Assembly (NCBI GenBank): GCA_037447655.1
Contig: JBBHKE010001158.1
Location: 1 to 27,952 of the forward strand
Origin: Zygnema cylindricum
Taxonomy: Eukaryota > Streptophyta > Zygnematophyceae > Zygnematales > Zygnemataceae
Direction: 5' to 3'
DNA length: 27,952 nt
The notes under the pieces were generated by a model, which was not told the DNA's origin, made no database searches, and worked only from the letters and a program-made list of their open reading frames with translations. The first letter of the stretch is position 1. Each line of letters opens with the position of its first letter. This document shows positions 1 through 9,587 of the stretch, piece after piece. Made by a program: the position numbers and the translations under genes.

Positions 1-293
1 TCTATTTTATTATTATTGGTTTATTGTTTTATTACATTATTGTTTTACTGTTTTATTGTTTTATATTTTTTTATTATTTTATTACTTTAAAATTTTACTT
101 TTATTTTATTTTACTATTTTATTATTTTACTATTTTATTATTGCATTATTGTATTATTTTTTTATTTTTTTATTCTATCATTTTGTTATTTTACTGTTAT
201 CATGCTATAAATAACGTTATTATGGAAATATATGTTTCATATATGTAAAAAACCCGATAAAATTTCAAGGAAAAAAAAAAAAAAAATCCTCAC
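1..293 (-). other. Start of intron 2 of the F-box gene; AT-only simple sequence
   Basis: The donor GTGAGG lies at 288-293 (plus strand CCTCAC) and is followed by a run of about 17 T's on the coding strand. Positions 1-230 are TTTTATTATTT-type simple sequence with almost no G or C on the plus strand. The acceptor lies outside the window. Confidence 0.6.
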
Positions 294-452
294 CTGCAGC
301 TTCGGCGCCCGCATGGGGTTTTCCACAATAAGTCGTCTCACGTTTGATGACGTCAGCACCACACGTGTGACCACCTTCTGTACGGACGCCATCTCCACAT
401 TCCAAAAATCGTTCGCATAAAAAGCCAACGTGTCGCTCCGAGATGCCAAGTC
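294..452 (-). CDS. F-box protein gene, coding exon 2
   Basis: This exon is 159 bp and encodes 53 residues, from DLASRSDTLAFYANDFWNVE to VENPMRAPKLQ. It is bounded by a T-rich tract and TTTTGTCAG (acceptor) and by CTGCAG followed by GTGAGG (donor, 288-293 on the plus strand). Both ends are phase 0, so it joins exon 1 without a shift. DLASRSD...W is the expected continuation of an F-box (helix after TCQRF). The segment VVLTSSNVRRLIVENP resembles the start of a leucine-rich or beta-repeat region, but one unit is too little to assign. The exon is GC-richer than the A/T-tract introns on both sides, which supports it being real coding sequence. The next exon lies beyond position 1. No stop or frameshift is seen in either exon, so the gene may be functional. 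Confidence 0.75.
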
Positions 453-1724
453 CTGACAAAATACGCAAAATGACAAAAAAAACAAAATGACAAAATACAC
501 AAAATGACAAGATACACAGGAAAAAATGAACAAAAGGAGAAAATGAAGAAATGACAAATAAGAAACAAAGGAAACGTACAATGAGAATATAAAATGACAA
601 GATATACAAAATGAAGAAAGAAAAAATGCATGAGAATACAAAATACACAAAAATTCAGATACATAAAAGGCCAAAATAAGCAAAATTCCAAAAGCGTCGC
701 ATCGAGATGTCAAAATCTCACCAAAAAAAGAGCAAAAAAAAATAACGATAATAAATAAATAAACGGATGATATAAATTAACAAACAATTAGATGAAAGAA
801 TAAATAATAAAATAAATAAATAGATCAATAGAGAAAAACCCTCCAAAAAAAAAGAACATATCTAAAAACCAAAAAACAAAGAAACCCCCCCCCAAAAAAA
901 AACCAAAAAAAAAACAATCCTACAAACTTCAAAAAAAGAAAAAAAAAACCCAAATAAACAAAATTAAAAAAAAAAAAAAACCACAAATGTACAAAGCAAA
1001 CAAAACGACAAAAATGGACCCAGCACCGACTCAAAATCGGTAAATAAAAAACGGTAAATTCCTAAATTCGAATAATCCAAAATTTAAACCCCATAATTAT
1101 GGCCACGTGGGATGCCACGTGGCAGCATTTCAAGGCTGCTGGCTCACGTGAAAACGGAGACACACAACAAAAAAGGCAAAACGACAAAAAATGACAAAAA
1201 CACAAAAAGACGGATCCCACCCAATTCAAGATCAGTAAAAACGGGTGAACCCAAAATTCGGAAAACTCAAAATTCGGAAAACCCAAAATTCGGAAAACCG
1301 GAATATTTAAAACCTCGTAAAATATGCCACGTGGCAATATATAAGGATTCAAAGGCTTAAATGGCAGCGTAGACAAAAACGTGAAAAACGACAAAAACAA
1401 CAAAAGGTCAAAAAAACAACAAAACGACAAAAACAACAAGACGACAGAAATGACCCAATTCAGAATTGAAAAAAAAAAGGGGAAAACACCAAAAAAATCT
1501 AAAACCCACATTCGAGGTGCCACGTGGCATCATTTCCGGAATCGCTAGCTCCCCAGGAAACGTCCACAAAACGACAAACCGACAGAGTGACCATAGCGAC
1601 GAATTCGACAAAAACGACAAAAAAAAAAACGGATTCACCCCGTCCAGAATTCGCGGAAACGGGAAAACCCCAAAAAATTTAAGCCTTAAGCCCCCCTTTG
1701 TGATGCCACGTGTCATGGACTCAC
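453..1724 (-). other. Intron 1 of the F-box gene
   Basis: The intron runs from GTGAGT (1719-1724) to TTTTGTCAG (acceptor CAG at 453-455), 1272 bp. The exon-1-proximal half is a tandem array (see the 1101-1746 repeat). The exon-2-proximal part is simple sequence, T-rich on the coding strand, with iterated TTTTGTCATTTTG units (plus strand AAAATGACA, about 455-720). From about 720 to 1020 it is almost pure A/C on the plus strand, including C10 and several A10-A15 runs. The long open frames here on the minus strand (for example 1408-2016) are low complexity and have no recognisable domain. Confidence 0.7.
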
Positions 1725-1746
1725 CTGGAAACGCTGACACGTGGCA
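1101..1746. repeat. Tandem 190-210-bp repeat containing degraded copies of the exon-1 end and donor
   Basis: The 12-bp palindrome TGCCACGTGGCA or a near copy recurs at 1113-1124, 1325-1336, 1518-1529, 1704-1715 (one end changed) and 1735-1746. The steps between the first four are 212, 193 and 186 bp. Each unit also has a gacaaaa-rich block and an AATTCGGAAAAC-like block. After the palindrome, the units at 1139-1160 and 1548-1570 read, on the minus strand, as diverged versions of the exon-1 terminus CAGCGTTTCCAGGTGAGT. The 1139 copy keeps a GTGAG donor-like word. The unit therefore spans the exon 1/intron 1 junction. Confidence 0.6.
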
Positions 1747-1928
1747 CGGAGAGAGGCGAGACTTTTGGCGTGTTGCAGGAGACTGAAGATTCGCAGAATC
1801 ACATTGTCGGGCAGCAGATCGAACGGATTGTACGAATTGTACGGATTTCGCAAAAACGGCGGGTTTCCGTACGGTCCGGTCGAACGGAAATTCGGAGGTT
1901 CGGACGGAACCGTGGTGGGATTCGGCAT
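1725..1928 (-). CDS. F-box protein gene, coding exon 1 (partial gene)
   Basis: This exon encodes 68 residues. Residues about 37-67 form an F-box core: DLLPDNVILRIFSLL, then SLASLRATCQRF. F-box proteins use this motif to bind SKP1 and bring substrates to SCF ubiquitin ligases. Residues 1-36 are a Pro/Asn-rich, low-complexity leader. The ATG at 1928-1926 is the first Met in this frame after an upstream TGA and is directly preceded by 27 A's. The exon ends CAG followed by GTGAGT (1719-1724 on the plus strand), a consensus 5' splice site, at a codon boundary. Reading on would stop after three more codons. Exon 2 at 294-452 joins in phase 0 and continues the usual F-box pattern (TCQRFQ then DLASRSDTLAF). 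The substrate-binding part lies outside the window, so the subfamily is unknown. The splice structure is inferred, not proven by transcripts. Confidence 0.8.
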
Positions 1929-2340
1929 TTTTTTTTTTTTTTTTTTTTTTTTTTTCCGTATCTCTCCTTCCCCTCTCTTCTCTTTTCCTCTTTTCGAGCC
2001 TAATGGACGATTTCATCTGTTCCCCGATCCATTTCTTTATTTTATTTTTTATTTTATTATTTATTTATTTTTTGTCGTTTTCCTTGTTTTGGTTTTTTTT
2101 TTGGGCGGGAACGAGTGGGCCGGTGGGGGAGTGTCCGCCTCGAGTCACGACAAAAAACACTAACGATGATGACGTCGTACGATGATGCGTACGAATTATT
2201 CGTCATAAATTCATTTGTCGCCACGCGTGCTCCTCGTAAACGAAAAACGACAAAAATCAATGGCTGCCACGTGGCATTTGGCGGGATCTGCGATTGGGAG
2301 CTTCTCAGAAGCTTCACCAAATAATTTTTTGGGAGACCTT
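1929..2340 (-). promoter_or_regulatory. 5' leader and likely promoter side of the F-box gene
   Basis: Positions 1929-1955 are 27 consecutive A's on the coding strand, ending directly at the ATG. Above this is a purine-rich leader (1956-2010) and an A/T tract (2030-2100). A perfect G-box palindrome TGCCACGTGGCA lies at 2265-2276, about 340 bp upstream of the ATG. G-boxes bind bZIP and bHLH factors in plants. It may equally be a stray copy of the intron-1 repeat, because a similar ACGACAAAAA block precedes it. No convincing TATA box could be fixed. Confidence 0.35.
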
Positions 2341-3598
2341 GTGGACACATCTCTAGATTAAGTGCGAACACTTCGAATTCGTATTTTACTATATTTTAAC
2401 GGAGTGCAAGATCGACGGCTGCGATTGAATCTGGGCAGGATGCAAAAAGAGTGCAAAAAAATTCCTGAATGCACTACAATAAAGATAGCAATATATGTTG
2501 AGGACCCAAAAAAAGGTATTACAAAATGTTGTTGTTATTTTATGTGAGAAAATAGTGGTGATGTATAGCTATATAAACAACCGATTTGGTTTATCGTAAT
2601 ATCAAGATGTTTGCAAGTCCATAGACTTATGAACTTTGCTAGTAGTTATTGATGCGGTGATGATTGCTAACAATCGACCGATTTATTTTAAGAAGTACTA
2701 ATTGTACAAAATGTACATAAAAAATTGTTATACTGTTGACTAGTTAGCAAGTTCATATGTTACTAATTATAACCACGCCATGTATCGTTGTTAACGTTAG
2801 TGCTTTCTTCGACCTTTAAATCATGGTTCCTCGAGAACGTTTGTCAAATTTATGATCCAACATATGCGATATGTCAAATCTAAGGATATTAGAATAATAA
2901 CTTACACAGATACCCACATAGTACTTACTCTTGCACACACGATGTTATACGAAAGGACTTACGAAACAAGGTAAAGATGAGGGGCTCGGTTGCTAACTTC
3001 TACAAAACCGTCAAGTGTTCTTATTACTAGCTTGTCATTTATACAATTAACTCCATTATTTTACTAACTTTATTATTGCTTAACGTTTATATGACTAAAT
3101 TTATTAGTAGGTTATCGTACATATGAATAAGTGTATTATTAGCTTATCGTTTACATGACTAACTATAAGTCTGGCAGGTTGAAGGAATGAGTAAATCTGG
3201 AGGTCAACTTGCCACACTCACTTGAGTTGCTCTTTTTCCCCGTAAATATCAGGATGTAGTATAAGCACAAGCATGACGTTTCAATTAGCCTTGTTCAATG
3301 GATAGTATAGCTCGGTGAAATTTGAATATCCAACAAGGTCCACTATAATTATGATTTGTGAATTTCGGATAATTTTGGGGTAAGTTTCTATAGTTGTCAT
3401 TCTTCTTGTTTAAAAGAATAAATTATTGACATGTGACTAAAATTCATATTTTAGAATGTGAAAGGAGCTAGAACTTTCTTTTTTGTTTTTTTGTTGTCTT
3501 TCATTCTTTTTTGCGTATCGTTTCCTTTTTTAGGGTTTGTTTTTTACTTTGTTGTTTTTTTTGTATTTTGTGTTGGAAAAAATCTTCAACAAGACAAA
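2341..3598. other. No gene recognised
   Basis: AT-rich sequence with stops in all frames. The only open frames are short and featureless (for example 2362-2547). No repeat shared with the rest of the window was noticed. Confidence 0.5.
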
Positions 3599-4384
3599 TT
3601 AAGGGTGTGTCCCCATGTGCATAAGTAAGGGTTTTTTTCTGTCGTTTTCCTGTAAAACTTAGCGTCGTACTGCCTAGGTTCCAACCGTACAAAGGAATCG
3701 CAAATTTGTAGAGTACAATTTGCGTCACCCTCGAACTTAGGATGTACGAAAATTTGTCGTCTTGTGTTTTTCGATCCACTTTGACGACAAAAAACGTCAT
3801 CTTCAACCTTATCTTTAAAAGACATGCGCGATGTGATTTAAAACTAGGGATTTTATGTAAACAAATAGGAACATATATTCGCACGTGCCGCAATTTTCGA
3901 AGTATTTCACACGATTTTCAAAGACAAAGAAAAGTACGGAAATCGCTATGTTTTGTCCGTTTGCATTTAATACGGCAAAGAAAATTACACTTTTTGTTTG
4001 GTTTTGTCCGTTTTCGTCCAGTACGGATTTTTTTTTTGCAGGGGTCTCGAAATTCCGATGCCATTTCACGTCGACCGAACAGGAGACGCAAAGGCAAAGC
4101 GCAACTTCTTCAACCGTGAAACGGTACAGGGTGGAAGGCGGTACGTCTACAATGTCACGGTAAGACATGCGACGTCACACAAGCAGTTCCAAAAAATAAC
4201 GTCCGACAACACAGATTGTAGACGTTGACAACCGTCACAGGTATTGTCGACGTATACAATCGTCACAAACGTAACTTACGATACGTTCTTACACATAGGG
4301 ACACTTGAAAAGCGGGTCCGCCGGATCCGCGCTAAAATACAAAGTAAGTTCGCTAAGTTACAAGTACATGGGGACATACCCTAA
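3599..4384 (+). mobile_element. Non-autonomous TIR element, family 1, copy 1
   Basis: The left end TTAAGGGTGTGTCCCCATGT (3599-3618) and the right end ACATGGGGACATACCCTAA (4366-4384) are inverted copies with one or two differences. The interior matches copy 3 (24516-25340) in the same direction: TTTCTGTCGTTTTCCT near the left end, a CCGTACAA...GCGTCACC block, and TTCGATCCACTTTG. It matches copy 2 (8357-9239) in inverse direction, including the GACGTATACAA..CGTCACA block near 4245. The internal palindrome seen in the other copies is decayed here (about 3820-3837, half GCGATGTGATTT kept). No transposase is encoded; the open frames at 3742-4168 have no domain. No clear target duplication was found, so the outer limits are approximate. 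Confidence 0.6.
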
Positions 4385-5065
4385 GCCTAACACGTAGACC
4401 ACTTTATAAATCGTGAAATTTGTAACAGTTATCAAACTACGCGTGTCCTTACAAAATCTGGGATGTGTCAGCAACAACTCCTTTCTCCATAACGACAAAA
4501 AAAATTCATGTCAAAAAAATTCCTCGCCCAAATTGACTTGCACGTGTAGACAAAAAAACAGTACATCAAAATCATCAATCCTTTGTTTGGCGGTAATAAA
4601 TACGTACAGGACCTTATTGTACTTTCGATACAGATAACACAAAATAAGCTGGATATGTTCAGAGATCATCTTTCCTGATTGGTCCTCCTAGATTCTGCTG
4701 ATATTCAGAATCTATCTTGTTTCTGGTCAGATCAAGGCCTCCGGTATTCCGGGCGGCAAGCTGCGATTAAGACGGGACCACAAATTGCGATATTTCAGAT
4801 ATGTCCGTACTGACACGTGGCGAAATATAATTCAGCCTCTCATTAAATTTCGACTCTCCGCAGAAAAACAAGTGCGATGATGACGTCATATGACAAAATT
4901 GAGGACAATCATTTTACGTACGGCTCGGGAGCTGACCGGCGCCATATCTATATTTTTTGAAAGAATACAAAGTCATAAGTACTGTACCGCGTTTTACTAT
5001 CAGACATAAAATGATAAAAATATAAAATCCTTTATAATTATTAAATGCGTACACTGCAATTATAT
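4385..5065. other. No gene recognised; one short inverted repeat
   Basis: Non-coding sequence. A hairpin with 9-bp perfect arms (TAGATTCTG and CAGAATCTA, 8-nt loop) lies at 4689-4714. The open frame 4413-4637 has no recognisable content. Confidence 0.4.
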
Positions 5066-5372
5066 CATAGTTCAAAAGTAGGTTAAAGTAGGCCCATACA
5101 ATATGCCTATTATATGCAAAACATACAATATGACCTTAAGACCCATATTGTATTCGGACCTATTCGGACCAATTAAAACATTCGGACCAAATGTTGAACC
5201 AATTAAAACATTCGGACCAAAAAAAATTGTTACCACCGTCAGATTTGGACGATCGGACGGTCGCTGATCAAAGTAGCGATCTAAGAAGATCACATGAAAA
5301 GCCCATAGCACAACTTACGATAAAGGCGCCGATCAAAGGCCTACCATAAAAACGCCTTCTTTTGAACCATAG
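5066..5372 (+). mobile_element. MITE, family 2, copy 1
   Basis: About 307 bp, closely similar along its whole length to 26399-26702. The left end CATAGTTCAAAAGTAGG is mirrored imperfectly at the right end (5355-5372, CCTTCTTTTGAACCATAG). Inside are direct repeats of ATTCGGACC and AATTAAAACATTCGGACC (about 5153-5220) and an inverted pair CATACAATATG / CATATTGTA. It is too short to encode a protein. Its right end is more diverged than in copy 2 and no target duplication is visible. Confidence 0.7.
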
Positions 5373-8356
5373 TTGTTCAAATCGCGCGATTTTTTCCTTT
5401 TTTCCGATTGAAACATATAATTCCTGACTTTTGAAAAAATCGTAAAAAAACGTCTACTGTAAACTGAAACTGGAAATTTACGGAAACATGTAAACAAATT
5501 ACTGTGATTGCACATTTTTTTACAGATATGTACGGAATAAAACGGCAAATATGCGTCGTACTTATTGGTACTTTCTGTTCAGTGAATTGAACAGGAATAC
5601 CACGGAAGTTGTACGTTATATAATCGAAAATGTACGGACATTTTCGAAAAGAGACGTTGTACGCCACAATAATTTCGCGCGTTCAGTTTGAAATTTGTAC
5701 GGGCGTCTTCTTCATCTTTTTTTTAAAGAAGACGCCATGGAACATTGAAAACGAAACTGCGAGGAAGCTGCTTCCCCATATCCTACCCTCCTCCATCCCA
5801 AGCTTTTTACTATCCTCGCCTCCAGACTTCGACAAAAGCAATCATGCCCAAAAATCGTGCAAATTTCTATGTCGTGCAAATTGTTGAATGTGAAAAATGT
5901 CATTTGTTCTTGGTCTGTATTTTTTTTTTTTTGGAGTAATGCGCTGTCTGCGAGATAGAGAAAGAAGGCAGACAGAAGGCGGCCGTGTTTGTCTGTCAGA
6001 TAGGCTCGTAAAAACGAAATTTCTTAAAATTTTACCTTCGTGGCATTCGAACCAGGGTACGTCAAGCGCGTAGCATCCAACGTGGTGATCGAATGGACTA
6101 CCAGTTGGTGAAAAAATTCTGATGCAAGAAAAGAGTGTGATAAAAATATAAAAAAGTTATTGTTTTACCGCTCATTTACCAGTAAAAACTTGCAAACTGC
6201 GTTATATGTAATAGTTTTTTGTTTTTTTTATGTACGGAATAGTATGGAAGGAAATTCATTAACGATTTTTTGTGATTTGATCAAAAGGTTCAATGCGTTT
6301 GTTACGTATAATTCGTCACGTACGGGTACGTTCGCACTAATCGCCGTGAACAACTATGTTTTTGAACTATGAATTATATAATATCATTATATTATATAGT
6401 TCGGTGTGCACAGTGTACTATGTATAGTCAACCTAAATTACCATATTTGCTCTGCGGGGACAAAAACAGACTTCAGATAAATTTGTCGTTTTTTGTCAGA
6501 GTACTGTACTTTATGTTCACACGAGATGACATCAAAACTGACACGTAGAGCGAAGATGTGACAGCAACAATAAAGTACATTTTCGTACTGTAATGTACAT
6601 GTACTGTACTGTATTGTACACATTTATCAAGAGATTCGCACTTAAATAGTGTTGAAAATGTACCACTTTCTCGACAGGTTCTATCCTCGGGAATTTTAAC
6701 ATCGATATATATCGGCAAGCCGACAAATACGTAAAATGACGTAATCAGGGCAAGTTTTTTTAAGTGGTTTCTAGTGTGAATTTACAACTTTCTACCTGTT
6801 AGCAGCACCCTATTTCAGTGTGGTTGATTCCGTCCGTTGGATTATGTCAAATGAACGCCTTCGATTGGCCTGTATTTTACTTCTCCCTTTATTCACCCTA
6901 ATTAGGTCTAAAACTCAGCTAAACCTCCAAGGTCATTCGCCCTTTCAAATTCGAATCTGATGATGTACTTTCTGAAAACCTTCTAAACCCTAAAAATAAA
7001 GTACGATATATAAGTGCTCTTAGCGCACGATTCCTATTTTTGTATTATACTCCTTTTGTATATATAATATGTGGAAAAATGCGGTTTTTTTTTCTTCGCA
7101 AACATATTCCGTACATTCATGTCCGGGGCATTCCAACGGTTCCTCTTCTAACAATTAAATCTAATCGGATCTTAAACCCGATAAAAACAAAAGACTTTGT
7201 ACATTCGTTAACCAATTCCCATCGTACGGTGAGCTAGTCGTATCCTCGAGCCAGCTAATACGACAAGATTTAACAGTCATGGACGGACTTCCGTACTTCA
7301 TAGAATCTACAACAAACAATCCACTGAGCGTGCTTTGGCGAAGAAGGAACCGTACACCCAGCTGCAGAAACGACAAGCTACAAACCCCATTTGAAAATGC
7401 ATTTTCGAAAATACTGGCCTGTGATTGGCGCACAATGCAATCAATGCAATGTACAATGCAATGTGCAATGCTGGTATTACAAACAGCTTCGCGCCGTACC
7501 ACAAAATGACAAAAACAAACCGCGGAAAAAACAAGCCGCAATCCTGTACGGCAGTACTTCTACATACATAATATGTTTATCTCTTAGATTTTTCTGCCCG
7601 CCCACTTTCCGGATTCCTGCATTTCTTTTCGATCCGAGTGGTTTGGAAAGTCCTACGTGGCAGTACGGTAGTAGGATTCCAGAAATTTCACTTCTGCCCG
7701 TCAAGGGAACGTCCAAACTGCAAACGACGAGATTTTATAGTATATTGCATTGTGTCGATTTTTATTCGATATAGCGCACACGGATAGAAACACCTTGAAT
7801 CGCTATTAGGGTTAATAATTTTTACGCCAATCAAAACATATTTTGTCCGTACACACTTGTCCGAATTTTTACAAGATCCTTTGTATGTGTAATTACTAAT
7901 TAGAGCCATCCTCGCGAAAATGGACGGCTAAGAATGGCGCTTGGTAAAACGTGTCTTGTTAATGCAAATCGTTCCAAAACTCGTCTCTATCTAAGATATT
8001 CTTAGGAAACAACAAAAAGGGGCTTCGTATCGGCATATCGCGTACTATGGGATTTATATTTTACAATGATCGAGTATCGGGAAGATGGCCTCGATGCGAT
8101 TCTCTGAGGTCATTTCGAAATTTGAAAAGAAAGAAGACAAAGAACATAAAGATCAAAAAATATGAAGCAATCTGGCGCTGACTCGTGGCGGTATCGCACA
8201 AAACGAACATTTTGTTACGCTCGTAGTAAATGTATCTTATACGAAAGTACAACAAAAATCGCGTAGCTTTCAGGTCGTGACAGTGGAACATATTACAATA
8301 AAGCAAGAAAGATTTTATTATGAAAAACGTGATGGTTAAACCATCAAAGTACAAAA
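5373..8356. other. About 3 kb with no gene recognised; several hairpins
   Basis: No open frame here shows a domain or motif. Structures seen are an 11-bp perfect inverted repeat at 5702-5736 (GGCGTCTTCTT / AAGAAGACGCC), a 14-bp stem with one G-T pair at 6371-6402 (GAATTATATAATAT / ATATTATATAGTTC), a GTACTGTACTGTA run near 6600, and a tRNA-like patch at about 6040-6108. A single plant-telomere-like AAACCCTAAA (about 6986) and a TATATAAG (about 7007) could be promoter pieces, but nothing coding follows. Confidence 0.4.
6040..6108 (-). other. tRNA-like A/B-box patch (pseudo-tRNA or decayed LTR piece)
   Basis: On the minus strand TAGTCCATTCG (A-box-like) is followed by CTTGACGTACC and then GGTTCGAATGC (B box with one mismatch). 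The B-box arm does not form a good five-pair T-stem and no matching acceptor stem is present, so this is not called as a tRNA gene. The order TAGTC...CTTGACGNACC...GGTTC is also that of the module in LTR B (16075-16142). Confidence 0.25.
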
Positions 8357-9239
8357 CTTGATTGAAAGGGGAAATTGTTCACTACCATTAAAGGCTAGAA
8401 TTATAAAACCAAAAGTACGTACAAATACTGTAAAAGCTAACCAACAGTAAGAATAAAAAAAAAAAAAAAAAAATTGAAGTCGGAACATTGAAATGTGACG
8501 GTTGTATACGTCGGTGCAACTTGTGACAGTTGAAGATGACTACGAAACGTCACGCTCACTTGTGACAACGTCGACGTCACTGATTCAATAACTTTCCGCC
8601 ATGGCATCATGATTTCGTTTTTTCGACTTTTCTCACTCGACTTGCCATAAAAATATACCGAAAGGTAGTCAAAAAAATTACTTTTCCAATATCTATCATT
8701 TTATACTAATATTGTTATGTCTCATTCTAAAAAGTGTCAGACAAAAGCGATACTGTGAGGGGGAGAGGGGAGAGGCGACAACGTCGTTAAATTATGCAAA
8801 GGACCCATAAATGAAAGTGGAGGTCCGAGACCCTTGCGAATTTTTCTACATACATGCGCGTGACAGGCAAGGAAAAAAACAGCGAGTGCTCTCCCTAGTC
8901 ATAAAATTTTCCCACTCATGTGGCGCGAGCTTGGATCGTTTGTCATTCGTTGTTTGGGTGATACTTTAACTAAAATCACCTCGCGTGGTGATTTTTGATA
9001 AAGTTTGTTAATGAGCTATTCTCTTGCTTGGGGATCAAAAAGAGGAAAACGCCAAAATGAGTTCACAAGAGGACAAACGTGGAGTACATTCAAAGTATCG
9101 AATTAACGTTCATTGTATTGTGGTAAAAGAATTTTATTCGTCGTGCAAAATAATTTCTCGTTGGAGACCGAATTTTGGGGGAAAACGTCAAAAAAAATTC
9201 AATACTTTAATACATGGGAACAACCCCTTAGAATTTAGG
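8357..9239 (-). mobile_element. Non-autonomous TIR element, family 1, copy 2 (inverted)
   Basis: The left end at 8357-8393 contains CTTGATTGAAAGGGG, then TTGTTC and ATTAAAG. The right end at 9207-9239, read on the minus strand, is CTAAATTCTAAGGGG, then TTGTTCCCATG and ATTAAAG, so the TIRs are imperfect. The interior matches copies 1 and 3 on the opposite strand: GGAAAACGTCAAAAAAA near the right end, and TGTGACGGTTGTATACGTCG near 8493. An imperfect palindrome is centred at 8983/8984, with arms AAAATCACCTCG and CGTGGTGATTTT and ACTTTA / TAAAGT outside it. No transposase is encoded. Confidence 0.55.
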
Positions 9240-9587
9240 CTAACATCTCTTTGTGTTACGCGTGTAGATTACAAGAGTTAAATTAAAAGGAAAAAAATAC
9301 TGATAAAATTTCCCTTAAAATTTTGGAGAACATTTTTGCTGTACGATTTACAATTATTGAATCTATGTTTACGTAACGTTGGTTCGGTTTTAGTGTGGTT
9401 TAGTTTTGGTCTCGCGTCACTTCGCGTATTTAGTTTGGTTTCATTTAGTACTCCGTGCGACGGTTTGCGGATTCGGTTTTGTTTCGTTTAGTTTGATGTA
9501 TTATTTCGTGCGTGTACTTTTCACGTGTACACAATTACATTTGTTTTGTTTCGTTTCGATTAAGTTATAGATTTGTACTTCGAAGAG
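9240..9587. other. No gene; T/G-rich iterated sequence
   Basis: The plus strand carries many loose copies of GGTTTTGTTTCGTTTAGTTT (about 9380-9570). The sequence switches to copia element A at about 9588, which is the breakpoint of its 5' truncation. Confidence 0.4.

Noticed and set aside
237-713. Minus-strand 158-codon open frame
   Set aside because: Only the 294-452 part is exon-like, bounded by splice signals. The rest is C/F/S-rich translation of simple repeats.
430-720. CRISPR-like array from the repeated AAAATGACA words
   Set aside because: Irregular simple-sequence repeats without unique spacers, inside a eukaryotic intron.
1408-2016. Minus-strand open frame of 202 codons overlapping the F-box exon
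   Set aside because: Low-complexity K- and F-rich translation in a different frame from the F-box. It spans the intron repeats and shows no domain.
6040-6108. A true tRNA gene
   Set aside because: Poor T-stem, no acceptor pairing and no anticodon arm; kept only as a tRNA-like patch.
6980-6996. Plant telomere-like AAACCCTAAA
   Set aside because: A single copy, not an array.
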